A stretch of DNA of 64,000 nt from Lacibacter sp. H407 (GTDB lineage: Bacteria > Bacteroidota > Bacteroidia > Chitinophagales > Chitinophagaceae). The position numbers were made by a program, and so were the translations under genes. The notes beneath the pieces are model-generated. The model searched no databases and was not told the DNA's origin. It saw only the letters and a program-made list of their open reading frames with translations. The first letter of the stretch is position 1. Each line of letters starts with the position of its first letter. Shown one piece after another: positions 27,919 to 36,140 of this stretch. Location of the stretch: contig NZ_JBBKTU010000001.1 in assembly GCF_037892605.1 (NCBI RefSeq), positions 3,968,001 to 4,032,000 of the forward strand, given 5' to 3'.

Positions 27919-28860
27919 TTAAGCGTACGAGAAAAATTGTTGTCCCAATACATGTGAAAATTTCAACAGGTCCGTTTTGGTATCCTGCAAAAAGCGTTGC
28001 AATGTAATTTGTTTGATGGAGCTTTCATCAGCAAATTTTACACGGCTGTAAATACGGCCAAATTCACGGTACATCATTTCCATTTCAGGCGGTTCGTTTT
28101 CTTCCAACACTTCTTTCAGATATTTTTCCAAACGTGAAAGTGAATAAATGACCGAGCGAGGAAATTGCTGGTTAAACACAGCCTGGTTGAGCACATTACC
28201 ATTGATGGCATTGCTTTGGTAATGTTTGAGATGAAGTTCATAACCTGACAATGATAATAACAGGTTGCGCCAGTAAAAAATATCTTTATGTTCATCGAGT
28301 TCAAAATCTACCAACTCAAAATGTTTGTACGTAACATCAGCAGTCAATACAGCCCGTTCAATAAAACGTCCAAGACTCATAAAGTTCCAACCCATTCCAC
28401 GTGGCATGGTGGTATCGGTTACCCCAACATAGGTCAAACAAAGTTTCAACAACCGATCAATGGTTGGTAATGCTTCTGCTCCCGCCAGTTTTTTTTCTAA
28501 CCCCGATTGATTAACTGTATGATACAGCAGGTTTACTTCTTCCCACACTTCTTTGGTGATATGATCCTGCATGCCTCTTGCATTCTCCCTTGCTTTGTTA
28601 ATAATGTTACGCAGCGAATTTGGATTTGATTGCCTGAGAATTATGTATTGCAATGTACCCGCAGATGAATGTTCCAGTTCTTTTATTTCATCATTACTTA
28701 GATGACTGAATGTTTCCAATACCGGCCGCCATGAATACATGTCGTACGATCCTTTGTCGAGCGACAACACATAATTGGTAAGCAATACACGCAACAACCC
28801 TTCTGCCCGTTCCATATAACGGTTCATCCAGAACATTGAATCGGCAACACGAGATAGCAT
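27919..28860 (-). CDS. Alpha-E domain protein
   Basis: A 313-residue all-helical protein of the alpha-E (DUF403) family, starting MLSRVADSMFWMNRYMERAE, which is the family hallmark. The start at 28860 is chosen for this reason; the frame extends 11 codons further but through a repeat element. Alpha-E proteins almost always accompany a circularly permuted ATP-grasp enzyme, as here; they are thought to assist its ligation reaction, with no fixed biochemical role. Confidence 0.9.
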   Translation of the reverse strand: MLSRVADSMFWMNRYMERAEGLLRVLLTNYVLSLDKGSYDMYSWRPVLETFSHLSNDEIKELEHSSAGTLQYIILRQSNPNSLRNIINKARENARGMQDHITKEVWEEVNLLYHTVNQSGLEKKLAGAEALPTIDRLLKLCLTYVGVTDTTMPRGMGWNFMSLGRFIERAVLTADVTYKHFELVDFELDEHKDIFYWRNLLLSLSGYELHLKHYQSNAINGNVLNQAVFNQQFPRSVIYSLSRLEKYLKEVLEENEPPEMEMMYREFGRIYSRVKFADESSIKQITLQRFLQDTKTDLLKFSHVLGQQFFSYA

Positions 28861-28869
28861 AAATATTAG

Positions 28870-28904
28870 AGGCCCCCTTCCGACTTCCCCCAATGGGTGA
28901 AGCC
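28870..28904. repeat. Dispersed C-rich repeat before the alpha-E gene
   Basis: A stretch with runs of five C residues (GGCCCCCTTCCGACTTCCCCC) lies 10 bases upstream of the alpha-E start. Its base composition differs from its AT-rich surroundings and resembles short repeats spread through Bacteroidota genomes. Confidence 0.45.
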
Positions 28905-29029
28905 ATCATAGCACAGCCCAGGCTTTTTTAAGTTAATAATTTTTTGTTTCAGTTTTCATTACAATCAATTCGGCGAATGTTCAAGCTGCTCGTACTTCCT
29001 ACTTCTCACTTTCAATTTCCCACTTTCTC

Positions 29030-30478
29030 TTAATCCACCACCCACGTATCCTTACTCCCTCCACCCTGTGATGAGTTTACAACCAATGAACCTTCTTTCA
29101 ACGCAACACGTGTTAAACCACCGGGAACAATTTTTACTCCATCAGGTCCACATAATGCATACGGACGAAGATCAACATGGCGAGCACGTAACTGTCCATC
29201 AATAAAACAAGGAACCGTTGACAGTTGAATAATTGGTTGTGCAATAAATTCACGTGGACTTTTTTCAATTGCAGTTTTAAATAAACGCATCTCCTCCTCA
29301 GTTGCTTTGTTGCCCATCAGCATTCCGTAACCACCACTTTGATTGGTACGTTTCACCACCATCTTATGCATATTATCAAACACGTACATACGCTCATCTT
29401 CATTACTCATCTGATAGGTTGGAACGTTTGGCAAAATGGGATCTTCATTCAAATAATATTTTATCATGGCTGGTACATATGCATACACGGCTTTATCATC
29501 GGCCACTCCATTGCCCACCGCATTTGCCAATGCAACGGTACCTTTACGATACGCACCCATAATGCCGGGAACACCTAACATACTGTCGGGTTTGAACAAT
29601 AACGGATCCATATACTCATCATCAATCCGGCGATAGATCACATCTACCTGCTGCAAACCGCCGGTTGTTTTCATATACACTTTATGGTTATCGATCACAA
29701 GATCTCTCCCTTCCACCAATTGAATACCCATTTGGCGTGCAAGAAATGTATGCTCGTAGTAAGCAGAATTATAAATCCCCGGTGTTAATAATACAACTGT
29801 TGGATTGGAGACAGGTCGGGGTGATAACGCCATTAAATTATTATGCAATAACAACGGATAATTATTCACCATCCGGACTTTGGCATTTGAGAGCAGATCG
29901 GGAAACAATCGCTTGGTTACTTCCCTGTTCTCCAACATATAGGATACACCCGATGGTGTACGCAGATTATCTTCCAGGATATAAAATGTACCATCTTCAC
30001 CACGAATGAGATCAATGCCGGAAATGTGCACATAAATATCATGCGGCACTTTAATACCCGATACTTCACGCATGTAATGCTGGCAGGAAGCAATCAGCTC
30101 ACCGGGAATAATTCCATCTTTGATGATCTGCTGATCATGATAAATATCTTTCAGGAAAAGATTCAATGCTTTTAAGCGTTGCGTAATGCCGCTTTCTACA
30201 TGTGCCCATTCTGCTGCTGTGATGATGCGGGGAAGAATGTCGAATGGAAAGATGCGTTCAATCCCGGCATCATCACTATATACCGTGAAAGTGATGCCTT
30301 GGTTCATGAAGAGTTCACCCGCCAGTTTGTGTTTAAGATGCAGATCATCAACGCTGTGCTCCCGTATTGTATCAACCAGCTTTTGATAAGGCAGCCGGAT
30401 GTTGCCGCCTTGCTGCATTTCGTCAAATAATGCAGGGCCGGTCTGATAGTGCTGTATCAGTAGTTCGCTGTCCATCAT
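29030..30478 (-). CDS. Circularly permuted ATP-grasp type 2 protein
   Basis: A 482-residue ligase of the circularly permuted ATP-grasp family (DUF404/DUF407 type). Recognisable blocks are LFLKDIYHDQQI, GIDLIRGEDGTFYILEDNLR (split here as GIDLIRGEDG and ILEDNLRTPSG, the metal/ATP region), TPGIYNSAYYEHTFLARQMG and VKRTNQSGGYGML. It should activate a carboxylate with ATP and join it to an amine; substrates are unknown. Two tandem ATGs (30478, 30475) start it. It is first in the cluster with the alpha-E and transglutaminase genes, with a 169-base gap before alpha-E that holds a C-rich repeat and a pyrimidine-rich tract. Confidence 0.9.
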   Translation of the reverse strand: MMDSELLIQHYQTGPALFDEMQQGGNIRLPYQKLVDTIREHSVDDLHLKHKLAGELFMNQGITFTVYSDDAGIERIFPFDILPRIITAAEWAHVESGITQRLKALNLFLKDIYHDQQIIKDGIIPGELIASCQHYMREVSGIKVPHDIYVHISGIDLIRGEDGTFYILEDNLRTPSGVSYMLENREVTKRLFPDLLSNAKVRMVNNYPLLLHNNLMALSPRPVSNPTVVLLTPGIYNSAYYEHTFLARQMGIQLVEGRDLVIDNHKVYMKTTGGLQQVDVIYRRIDDEYMDPLLFKPDSMLGVPGIMGAYRKGTVALANAVGNGVADDKAVYAYVPAMIKYYLNEDPILPNVPTYQMSNEDERMYVFDNMHKMVVKRTNQSGGYGMLMGNKATEEEMRLFKTAIEKSPREFIAQPIIQLSTVPCFIDGQLRARHVDLRPYALCGPDGVKIVPGGLTRVALKEGSLVVNSSQGGGSKDTWVVD

Positions 30479-30496
30479 GATTTTGAGTGTTAATAA

Positions 30497-30549
30497 AGCA
30501 AAAAGAGTTGCATACGTACAGTTTGATGTACGGCAGGCAACTCTTTGCT
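30497..30549 (-). terminator. Long terminator-like hairpin after thrC
   Basis: On the minus strand an outer stem (AGCAAAGAGTTGC with GCAACTCTTTTTGC) encloses an inner GTAC/GTAC stem and runs into TTTATT. It ends the thr operon about 35 bases past the thrC stop. Confidence 0.65.
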
Positions 30550-30584
30550 CAATTTAGGGAAAACAGCTTAGTTGATAAAATAAA

Positions 30585-31907
30585 TTATACAGCTTTCAAT
30601 AAATAATCTCTCAATGCTTCAAATGAAACATCCATTACAGTTGAATTTTTCGGCAGATCAATAATTTCTTTTACTGCATCCGGCAACGGGATGGTTTGAT
30701 TCAACACAGGTTCCACCACATCATAAAATTTAACGGGATGAGCTGTTTCCAAGAAGATGCCTTTTAATGTCGAGTCACCAGCATTGTTTAAATATCGTTC
30801 CAATGCCAAGTAACCAACAGCACCGTGCGGATCGAGTGTATAACCTAATTCATCATACACACGTTTCATCGTTTGTTTTGTCTCCTCATCGGTAATACTT
30901 ACGCTGCTGAATTTTTCTTTCAACTGCGGAAACTGTTGATGAAACAATTCAAGAATGCGAACAAAGTTGCTGGGATTACCAACATCCATCGCATTGCTGA
31001 TGGTTGCAACGGCAGGCTTGGGTTGGTATTGCTGTGAATGCATAAAGTTGGGAACAATATCATTTGCATTACATGCTGCAAGAAAATGTTTCACCGGCAA
31101 ACCACTCATGTGTGCTAAAATACCGGCACAGATATTTCCGAAGTTGCCGCTGGGCACTGCAATAACAGGAGGCTGGCCACCATCCCCTAAAGGGGAACTG
31201 ATCCATTGCTTGTACGCAAAGAAATAATAGAACTGTTGCGGCAACCATCTTGCAACATTGATTGAATTAGCTGATGTAAGAAATAACTGCTTGTTGAGTT
31301 CTGCATCGGTAAACGCCTGCTTCACCAATTGCTGACAATCATCAAAAGTTCCGTTTACCTCCAATGCATGAATATTGTTGCCCAGTGTAGTTAATTGTTT
31401 TTCCTGCACACTGCTTACTTTACCGCTTGGGTAAAGAATCACCACCTCCACTCCTTCTACATTGTAAAAACCATTGGCAACTGCGCCACCGGTATCGCCG
31501 CTTGTAGCAACAAGTACCGTTACTTTTTTATCAGCACCTTTTACAAACTGACCAAGACAACGACTCATGAACCGTGCACCAACATCTTTGAAGGCGAGTG
31601 TTGGTCCATGAAATAATTCAAGTGATGCAATGTTTTCACTCACTTGTACTAATGGGATTGGAAAGTTGACTGTCTCTGACACAATGCGATACAATTCATC
31701 TTCTGCAATTTCATTACCGACATACGGTTCGATCACACGAAATGCAATTTCTTCGTTGCTGATGTTTTCGATATTGCGGATAAGATCTTTATCAACCTGG
31801 GGAATGCTCTCCGGAAAATACAATCCTTTGTCAGGGGCTTGTCCCAGAATGGTTGCTTCCTTGAATGAAACGATGGGTGATTGTTTGTTTAAACTATAGT
31901 AATTCAA
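30585..31907 (-). CDS. thrC: Threonine synthase
   Basis: A PLP enzyme converting O-phosphohomoserine to threonine, last step of the pathway. Its 440 residues have ELFHGPTLAFKDVG with Lys107 as the PLP lysine, TSGDTGGAV as the cofactor phosphate loop and VPSGNFGN in the core. Residues 237-247 (SSPLGDGGQPP), just before VPSGNFGN, are encoded by a palindromic repeat (CCCCTAAAGGGG) inserted in frame. The enzyme is last in the thrA-thrB-thrC operon, 117 bases after thrB. Confidence 0.96.
   Translation of the reverse strand: MNYYSLNKQSPIVSFKEATILGQAPDKGLYFPESIPQVDKDLIRNIENISNEEIAFRVIEPYVGNEIAEDELYRIVSETVNFPIPLVQVSENIASLELFHGPTLAFKDVGARFMSRCLGQFVKGADKKVTVLVATSGDTGGAVANGFYNVEGVEVVILYPSGKVSSVQEKQLTTLGNNIHALEVNGTFDDCQQLVKQAFTDAELNKQLFLTSANSINVARWLPQQFYYFFAYKQWISSPLGDGGQPPVIAVPSGNFGNICAGILAHMSGLPVKHFLAACNANDIVPNFMHSQQYQPKPAVATISNAMDVGNPSNFVRILELFHQQFPQLKEKFSSVSITDEETKQTMKRVYDELGYTLDPHGAVGYLALERYLNNAGDSTLKGIFLETAHPVKFYDVVEPVLNQTIPLPDAVKEIIDLPKNSTVMDVSFEALRDYLLKAV
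31183..31196. repeat. Palindromic repeat inside the thrC reading frame
   Basis: TCCCC-TAAA-GGGGA is a perfect 5-bp-arm dyad within the stretch 31167-31199 coding for SSPLGDGGQPP. The same C/G-rich core recurs between genes at 54.97 kb and 28.88 kb in degenerate form. Confidence 0.6.
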
Positions 31908-31939
31908 GTTGTTTTGTTTTAATGATTAAGATATGTACA

Positions 31940-32015
31940 TCATGTCGAGGAACGAGACATCTCTATAGTTGGAGACAGTTTTATTTTTAGAGACCTCTCC
32001 TTCGTCGAGGTGACG
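31940..32015. repeat. REP-like inverted repeat between thrC and thrB
   Basis: The arms 31946-31964 (CGAGGAACGAGACATCTCT) and 31989-32007 pair at 15 of 19 positions around a T-rich centre. Such GTCGAGG/AGACATCTC elements are typical of dispersed intergenic repeats. It lies within the thr operon and may lower thrC expression relative to thrA and thrB. Confidence 0.6.
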
Positions 32016-32024
32016 TGCCACCTC

Positions 32025-32948
32025 CTACGCTTTTATTTCTTTCACGCCTTCCTGTGCAATGGACGTTACATACGTTTTATATTCTATTCCCAAACGATGA
32101 AATACTTCCTGCATGATCGTTTCAACATTTTTTGCGGTTGTTTCTTCTTTACTCAACATAAAGATCGAGGGGCCACTACCAGAAATACCGCCACCTAATG
32201 CACCGGCCTCTTTACTTCTGGTTTTAATTTCATCAAAGCCGGGAATTAAAATACTGCGTACCGGTTCAATGATCACATCTTCCAGGCTTCTGCCGATCAG
32301 ATCTGTATCGCCTTTTTCAAAACCTGCAACAAGACCTGCAATGTTGCCCCATTGTTTGATCGCATCTTTCAACAATACTTCTTTGCGAAGGATCTGTCGT
32401 GCATCACTCGTCTTAACTTCAATTTGCGGATGTACCACCGTTACAAATAACGGAGGCGACTTGAGTTGTATAATATCCAATGGATGAATGGAACGGATCA
32501 ACGCAACACCACCGGTAATACAGGGCGTAATATTATCCGCATGCTTTACACCACTGGCAAGCTTTTCGCCATGCATGGCAAACTGCACCAACTCGTCGGT
32601 TGAAAAAATATTCTTCAGCAATTTGTTGGCAGCAACAGCAGCACCGGCAGCACTCGCCGCACTCGAACCTAACCCACTGCCGGGTTTGATCTGCTTTTCA
32701 ATTTCTACTTCAAAGCCAAATGCATTTCCCATTTTTTCCATGATCTCCAGCAGTACAACACCAGCAACATTCTTTGTTGCTTCTGTTGGAAGATCGTATG
32801 CATCTTTATTGGTAATGTACACCTTTGGTTCATCGATCAACTTCAGCTTCATGATATCAAATGGTTCCTGCAAGGCCATACCAAGAATGTCAAATCCACA
32901 AACGAGGTTAGCGACAGTAGCGGGACATTTTACAACAACTTCTTTCAT
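32025..32948 (-). CDS. thrB: Homoserine kinase
   Basis: A GHMP-family kinase phosphorylating homoserine, the fourth step from aspartate to threonine. Its 307 residues start MKEVVVKCPATVANLVCGFD, carry the GHMP ATP loop PGSGLGSSAASAAGA, and end with the GGGISGSGPSIFML motif near residue 250. The start is four bases past the thrA stop, indicating tight coupling in the operon. Confidence 0.96.
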   Translation of the reverse strand: MKEVVVKCPATVANLVCGFDILGMALQEPFDIMKLKLIDEPKVYITNKDAYDLPTEATKNVAGVVLLEIMEKMGNAFGFEVEIEKQIKPGSGLGSSAASAAGAAVAANKLLKNIFSTDELVQFAMHGEKLASGVKHADNITPCITGGVALIRSIHPLDIIQLKSPPLFVTVVHPQIEVKTSDARQILRKEVLLKDAIKQWGNIAGLVAGFEKGDTDLIGRSLEDVIIEPVRSILIPGFDEIKTRSKEAGALGGGISGSGPSIFMLSKEETTAKNVETIMQEVFHRLGIEYKTYVTSIAQEGVKEIKA

Positions 32949-32952
32949 ACAA

Positions 32953-35394
32953 TTATTTTTGAGCAGCTCTTAAAATATCTGCAAATACACCACTGGCAGT
33001 TACTTCTGCACCGGCACCGGCACCTTTTACCACCATCGGTTGCTCTTTGTAACGATCGGTGTAGAAGAGCACCACATTATCTTTTCCGTACAAATGATAG
33101 AGATCATGTTGCGGCGGTATATGCTGCAATCCAACGCTTGCTTTTCCTTCATTAAAGCTCGCAACAAATTTCAGTTTACAATCTTCTGCATGTGCTTTTT
33201 CGAAGATGGCTTTGAAATGTGCTTCTTCTTTTTTCATGGCCTCATAAAAATCATCCACACTTCCCTTCATACAACTATCGGGCAAAAATCCATTACATGC
33301 AATTTCTTCCATTTCCATTTGCACACCTGCTTCACGGGCAAGAATGAGAATTTTCCGCATCACATCAGTACCACTTAAATCCAAACGTGGATCTGGTTCT
33401 GTGTACCCTTCATCCTGTGCCTGCTTCACCACATCTGCAAATGGTTTTGTACCATCATAATGATTGAATACAAAATTGAGTGTTCCGCTTAACACCGCTT
33501 CCATACGATGTACCCGATCGCCGCTACGCATCAGATCATTTAACGAACCAATGATGGGCAATCCCGCTCCTACATTTGTTTCAAATAAGAAAGGCGCATT
33601 GTATTCTGAAGATAAATGTTTGAGTTTTTTATAATTGCTGAGCTTTGATGATGCAGCTACTTTGTTGCAGGCAACTACAGCGATACTTTTTTCAAGTAAT
33701 GATGCATACACATCTGCAATAGCAGCGTTGGCCGTTACATCCACAAAAACGGAATTACGCAAATTCTTTTGTGTGATGGCTTGCACAAACTGCGACAGAT
33801 CGGCGGCTTCACCTTGTTGTAAAAGATCTTCCCAGTTATCGAGGTTCACAGCATTATCGTTGACAAGCATTTTGCGACTGTTGCTCAACCCTGCGATATT
33901 GATCTGCAAACGCAGATGCTGCTCAAGAAACACAGCCTGCTGTTTGATTTGTGCCAGCAATTTTTTACCAACGTTTCCTGTACCAACCACATATAAATGG
34001 ATCTGCTTTTTGGTTGTTTCAAAAAACTCTTCGTGCAAAACGTTTACTGCTTTGCGCACATCAGCCGTTGCAACAACAGCAGAAATATTCCGTTCAGTTG
34101 AACCTTGTGCAATTGCACGGATGTTGACACCATTGCGACCTAGTGCCGCAAACATTCGTCCACTGATACCGGTGTGATGACGCATTTGATCACCTACCAA
34201 TGCAACGATCGAGAGATCTTTTTCAATCTGCAGCGGATCTACTTTCTGCGTTGCTATTTCGTATTCAAATGTTTTATCAACGGCTTCTTTTGCTCTTGCA
34301 GCAGATGCTACATCCACACCCACACAAATTGAATGTTCACTTGAACCTTGTGTAATCAGGATCACGTTGATCTGTGCATTGGCCAACGCAGCAAACAAAC
34401 GGCTACTGAAACCGGGAATACCGATCATACCACTTCCTTCCAAACTCAGCAATGCCAATGAATTGATACTGGAAATGCCCGTAATAATATTTGTCGAGTC
34501 AGGTTTGTTTTCAATCACCGTTCCATGATCAGCAGCAGCAAATGTATTCTTGATCCATACCGGAATATTCTTCACCAACACCGGTTGTATGGTTGGCGGA
34601 TAGATCACCTTGGCACCAAAGTGCGAAAGCTCCATTGCTTCCTGGTATGAAATGGATGGAATGATCCGTGCATTGGGAACCCAACGTGGATCGGCCGTCA
34701 TCATTCCACTTACATCGGTCCATATTTCCAATGCTTTTGCATGTACGGCAGCAGCAAGAATAGATGCCGTATAATCAGAACCACCACGGCCCAATGTTGT
34801 AGTGATATTGTTTGCATCGCTGGCAATAAAACCGGGAACAACGATCAGTTTACCGGATGTCTTTTTTATATAATCGCTCACTTGTTGATTAGTAACTGTA
34901 AAATCAACAGCCGCATTGCTGTAATTGGAATTGGTGCGGATGAGTTCACGTGCATCTTTCCATTCAGCCGGAGTTCCGTTGCTGTTAAAAGCTGCATGAA
35001 TAATAGCTGAGGACAACAACTCACCATAACTCACCAGTTTATCTTTGGTACGTAACGATGATTCGCCCAACAGAAAAATACCATTGCAGATATCTTCCAT
35101 TTCGTTACAGAATTTCTTTACCATACTCAACACTGCACTCTGTTGCTGTACAGGAATCAATGCTTTTACTGTATCAAGATGCCTTGTCTCCAGTTGCTTT
35201 AAAATGTCTTTGTACGTTTCGTCTGTAGCAGACGCTTTTGTGCCGCAGCTCAACAACAGATCGGTGGTGCCGCTCATGGCACTTACCACAACCATTACGG
35301 GGCTCTCGTTCAATTTATTCTTTACTATATCAGCAACCTGTTTGATTGCTTCTGCACTTCCCATTGAAGTGCCACCAAATTTTAAAACCAGCAT
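32953..35394 (-). CDS. thrA: Bifunctional aspartokinase / homoserine dehydrogenase
   Basis: A fusion catalysing the first and third steps of threonine synthesis. Of 813 residues, the N-terminal aspartokinase (LKFGGTSMGS, residues 3-12; GRGGSDYTASI) is followed by ACT regulatory domains that normally bind threonine (region VALVGDQMRHHTGISGRMF), then a homoserine dehydrogenase (VVGTGNVGKKLLAQI NADP loop; catalytic region GYTEPDPRLDLSGTDV). Domain order matches E. coli ThrA. First structural gene of thrABC, 86 bases after the leader peptide. Confidence 0.97.
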   Translation of the reverse strand: MLVLKFGGTSMGSAEAIKQVADIVKNKLNESPVMVVVSAMSGTTDLLLSCGTKASATDETYKDILKQLETRHLDTVKALIPVQQQSAVLSMVKKFCNEMEDICNGIFLLGESSLRTKDKLVSYGELLSSAIIHAAFNSNGTPAEWKDARELIRTNSNYSNAAVDFTVTNQQVSDYIKKTSGKLIVVPGFIASDANNITTTLGRGGSDYTASILAAAVHAKALEIWTDVSGMMTADPRWVPNARIIPSISYQEAMELSHFGAKVIYPPTIQPVLVKNIPVWIKNTFAAADHGTVIENKPDSTNIITGISSINSLALLSLEGSGMIGIPGFSSRLFAALANAQINVILITQGSSEHSICVGVDVASAARAKEAVDKTFEYEIATQKVDPLQIEKDLSIVALVGDQMRHHTGISGRMFAALGRNGVNIRAIAQGSTERNISAVVATADVRKAVNVLHEEFFETTKKQIHLYVVGTGNVGKKLLAQIKQQAVFLEQHLRLQINIAGLSNSRKMLVNDNAVNLDNWEDLLQQGEAADLSQFVQAITQKNLRNSVFVDVTANAAIADVYASLLEKSIAVVACNKVAASSKLSNYKKLKHLSSEYNAPFLFETNVGAGLPIIGSLNDLMRSGDRVHRMEAVLSGTLNFVFNHYDGTKPFADVVKQAQDEGYTEPDPRLDLSGTDVMRKILILAREAGVQMEMEEIACNGFLPDSCMKGSVDDFYEAMKKEEAHFKAIFEKAHAEDCKLKFVASFNEGKASVGLQHIPPQHDLYHLYGKDNVVLFYTDRYKEQPMVVKGAGAGAEVTASGVFADILRAAQK

Positions 35395-35470
35395 ATAAGA
35401 TTAACGTTAAATGATCAGAAGATTTTTCCTGTTCTGCAGCAATGATTGCCCGTGGGTTGATATGGTAATG

Positions 35471-35493
35471 TACAATCCGCTTAGCGGATCGTA
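35471..35493 (-). promoter_or_regulatory. thr leader RNA hairpin
   Basis: On the minus strand TACGATCCGC-TAA-GCGGATTGTA forms a 10-bp stem (one G-U pair) whose left arm is the last Thr-Ile-Arg codons of thrL and whose loop is the thrL stop codon. Part of its right arm (GATTG, 35474-35478) could instead pair with CAATC at 35444-35448, giving a mutually exclusive fold. No T-run terminator is obvious before thrA, so the exact mechanism is not clear. Confidence 0.6.
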
Positions 35494-35567
35494 GTTGTAA
35501 TAATAGTTGTGCCGTTAGCAGAGGATGCCAACGTGTTGAATGTAATATGTGCAACTATCTTATTCAT
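35481..35567 (-). CDS. thrL: thr operon leader peptide
   Basis: A 28-codon frame ATG...TAA encodes MNKIVAHITFNTLASSANGT followed by TIITTTIR. Its second half, residues 20-27, reads T-T-I-I-T-T-T-I: five Thr and three Ile in eight codons, just before the stop and 86 bases upstream of thrA. Clustered regulatory codons in a short frame ahead of the matching biosynthetic operon is the hallmark of transcription attenuation, as in E. coli thrL, whose sequence differs. The stop codon lies in the loop of a hairpin. A -7-like element ends only six bases before the ATG, so the mRNA may be leaderless. Scarce charged tRNA-Thr or tRNA-Ile would stall the ribosome on this run. Confidence 0.88.
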   Translation of the reverse strand: MNKIVAHITFNTLASSANGTTIITTTIR

Positions 35568-35572
35568 GTGGC

Positions 35573-35603
35573 CACAAGATAAACACGATGAATCATGCAA
35601 CAA
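35573..35603 (-). promoter_or_regulatory. thrLABC promoter
   Basis: On the minus strand TTG, 19 bases, then TATCTTGTG, one base from TAnnTTTG. It lies directly upstream of thrL and is the only promoter-like site before the operon. Confidence 0.5.
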
Positions 35604-35630
35604 GCGTTAGTCTTAAAATATTTTAGAAAA

Positions 35631-36059
35631 TTAGTCTATTTGAAAAGTATAGTGATAAGGATTGAATAAACGCTTGGTCACTTTTACATGATTCTTAATT
35701 TGCTCTGTTGACAAATTTTGAGAACTTCCATCAGTTAAAATGAAAATCCCATTAAATGAGTTTGGCGTTAAGAATTGGCCAACCAATGTAGTTGTATTGG
35801 CTGGTATTACAACAGACAAAGTACTATCATCAATAATTTGGTAAGTTAGAGTATCCGATAGCTCTAAAGCTGTTTGACCAGATGCAAAAGGCAATATATC
35901 TACAGAAGACGTCAGTTCTTTTACAGCCCCATTAAACTTCAAAAAGAGTTTGACCGGTTCCGCTTTCATATTTACAATATAAAACTCAGATAGAATTGTA
36001 CATCTCATCAAGCCAAAACAAATGACTAAAAAGATAAAGACTCTCCTAATAAAATTCAT
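35631..36059 (-). CDS. Small secreted protein of unknown family
   Basis: A 142-residue protein starting MNFIRRVFIFLVICFGLM, a membrane-targeting signal, with Cys20 in a non-canonical lipobox (LMRC). The rest is a beta-rich domain with no recognised motif. It is AT-rich and isolated, with no operon partner. Start at 36059 rather than the upstream frame start because it gives a clean signal sequence. Confidence 0.6.
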   Translation of the reverse strand: MNFIRRVFIFLVICFGLMRCTILSEFYIVNMKAEPVKLFLKFNGAVKELTSSVDILPFASGQTALELSDTLTYQIIDDSTLSVVIPANTTTLVGQFLTPNSFNGIFILTDGSSQNLSTEQIKNHVKVTKRLFNPYHYTFQID

Positions 36060-36092
36060 TTGGTAATGTGTTTGAAATTTCGAGATACGCAC

Positions 36093-36122
36093 AAAAAGAG
36101 CGGCTTTTCAACCGCTCTTTTT
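36093..36122 (-). terminator. Rho-independent terminator of the T9SS-substrate gene
   Basis: AAAAAGAGCGG / CCGCTCTTTTT, an 11-bp stem with an 8-base loop, about 20 bases past the stop at 36141, ending in TTTTTG on the minus strand. Confidence 0.88.
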
Positions 36123-36140
36123 TACTTTTTAACTGGTTAT

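Noticed and set aside
35330-35554. 74-codon minus-strand frame overlapping the thrA start
   Set aside because: It overlaps thrA and thrL in a third frame, has no Thr/Ile bias and no start site; thrL in the other frame explains the region better.
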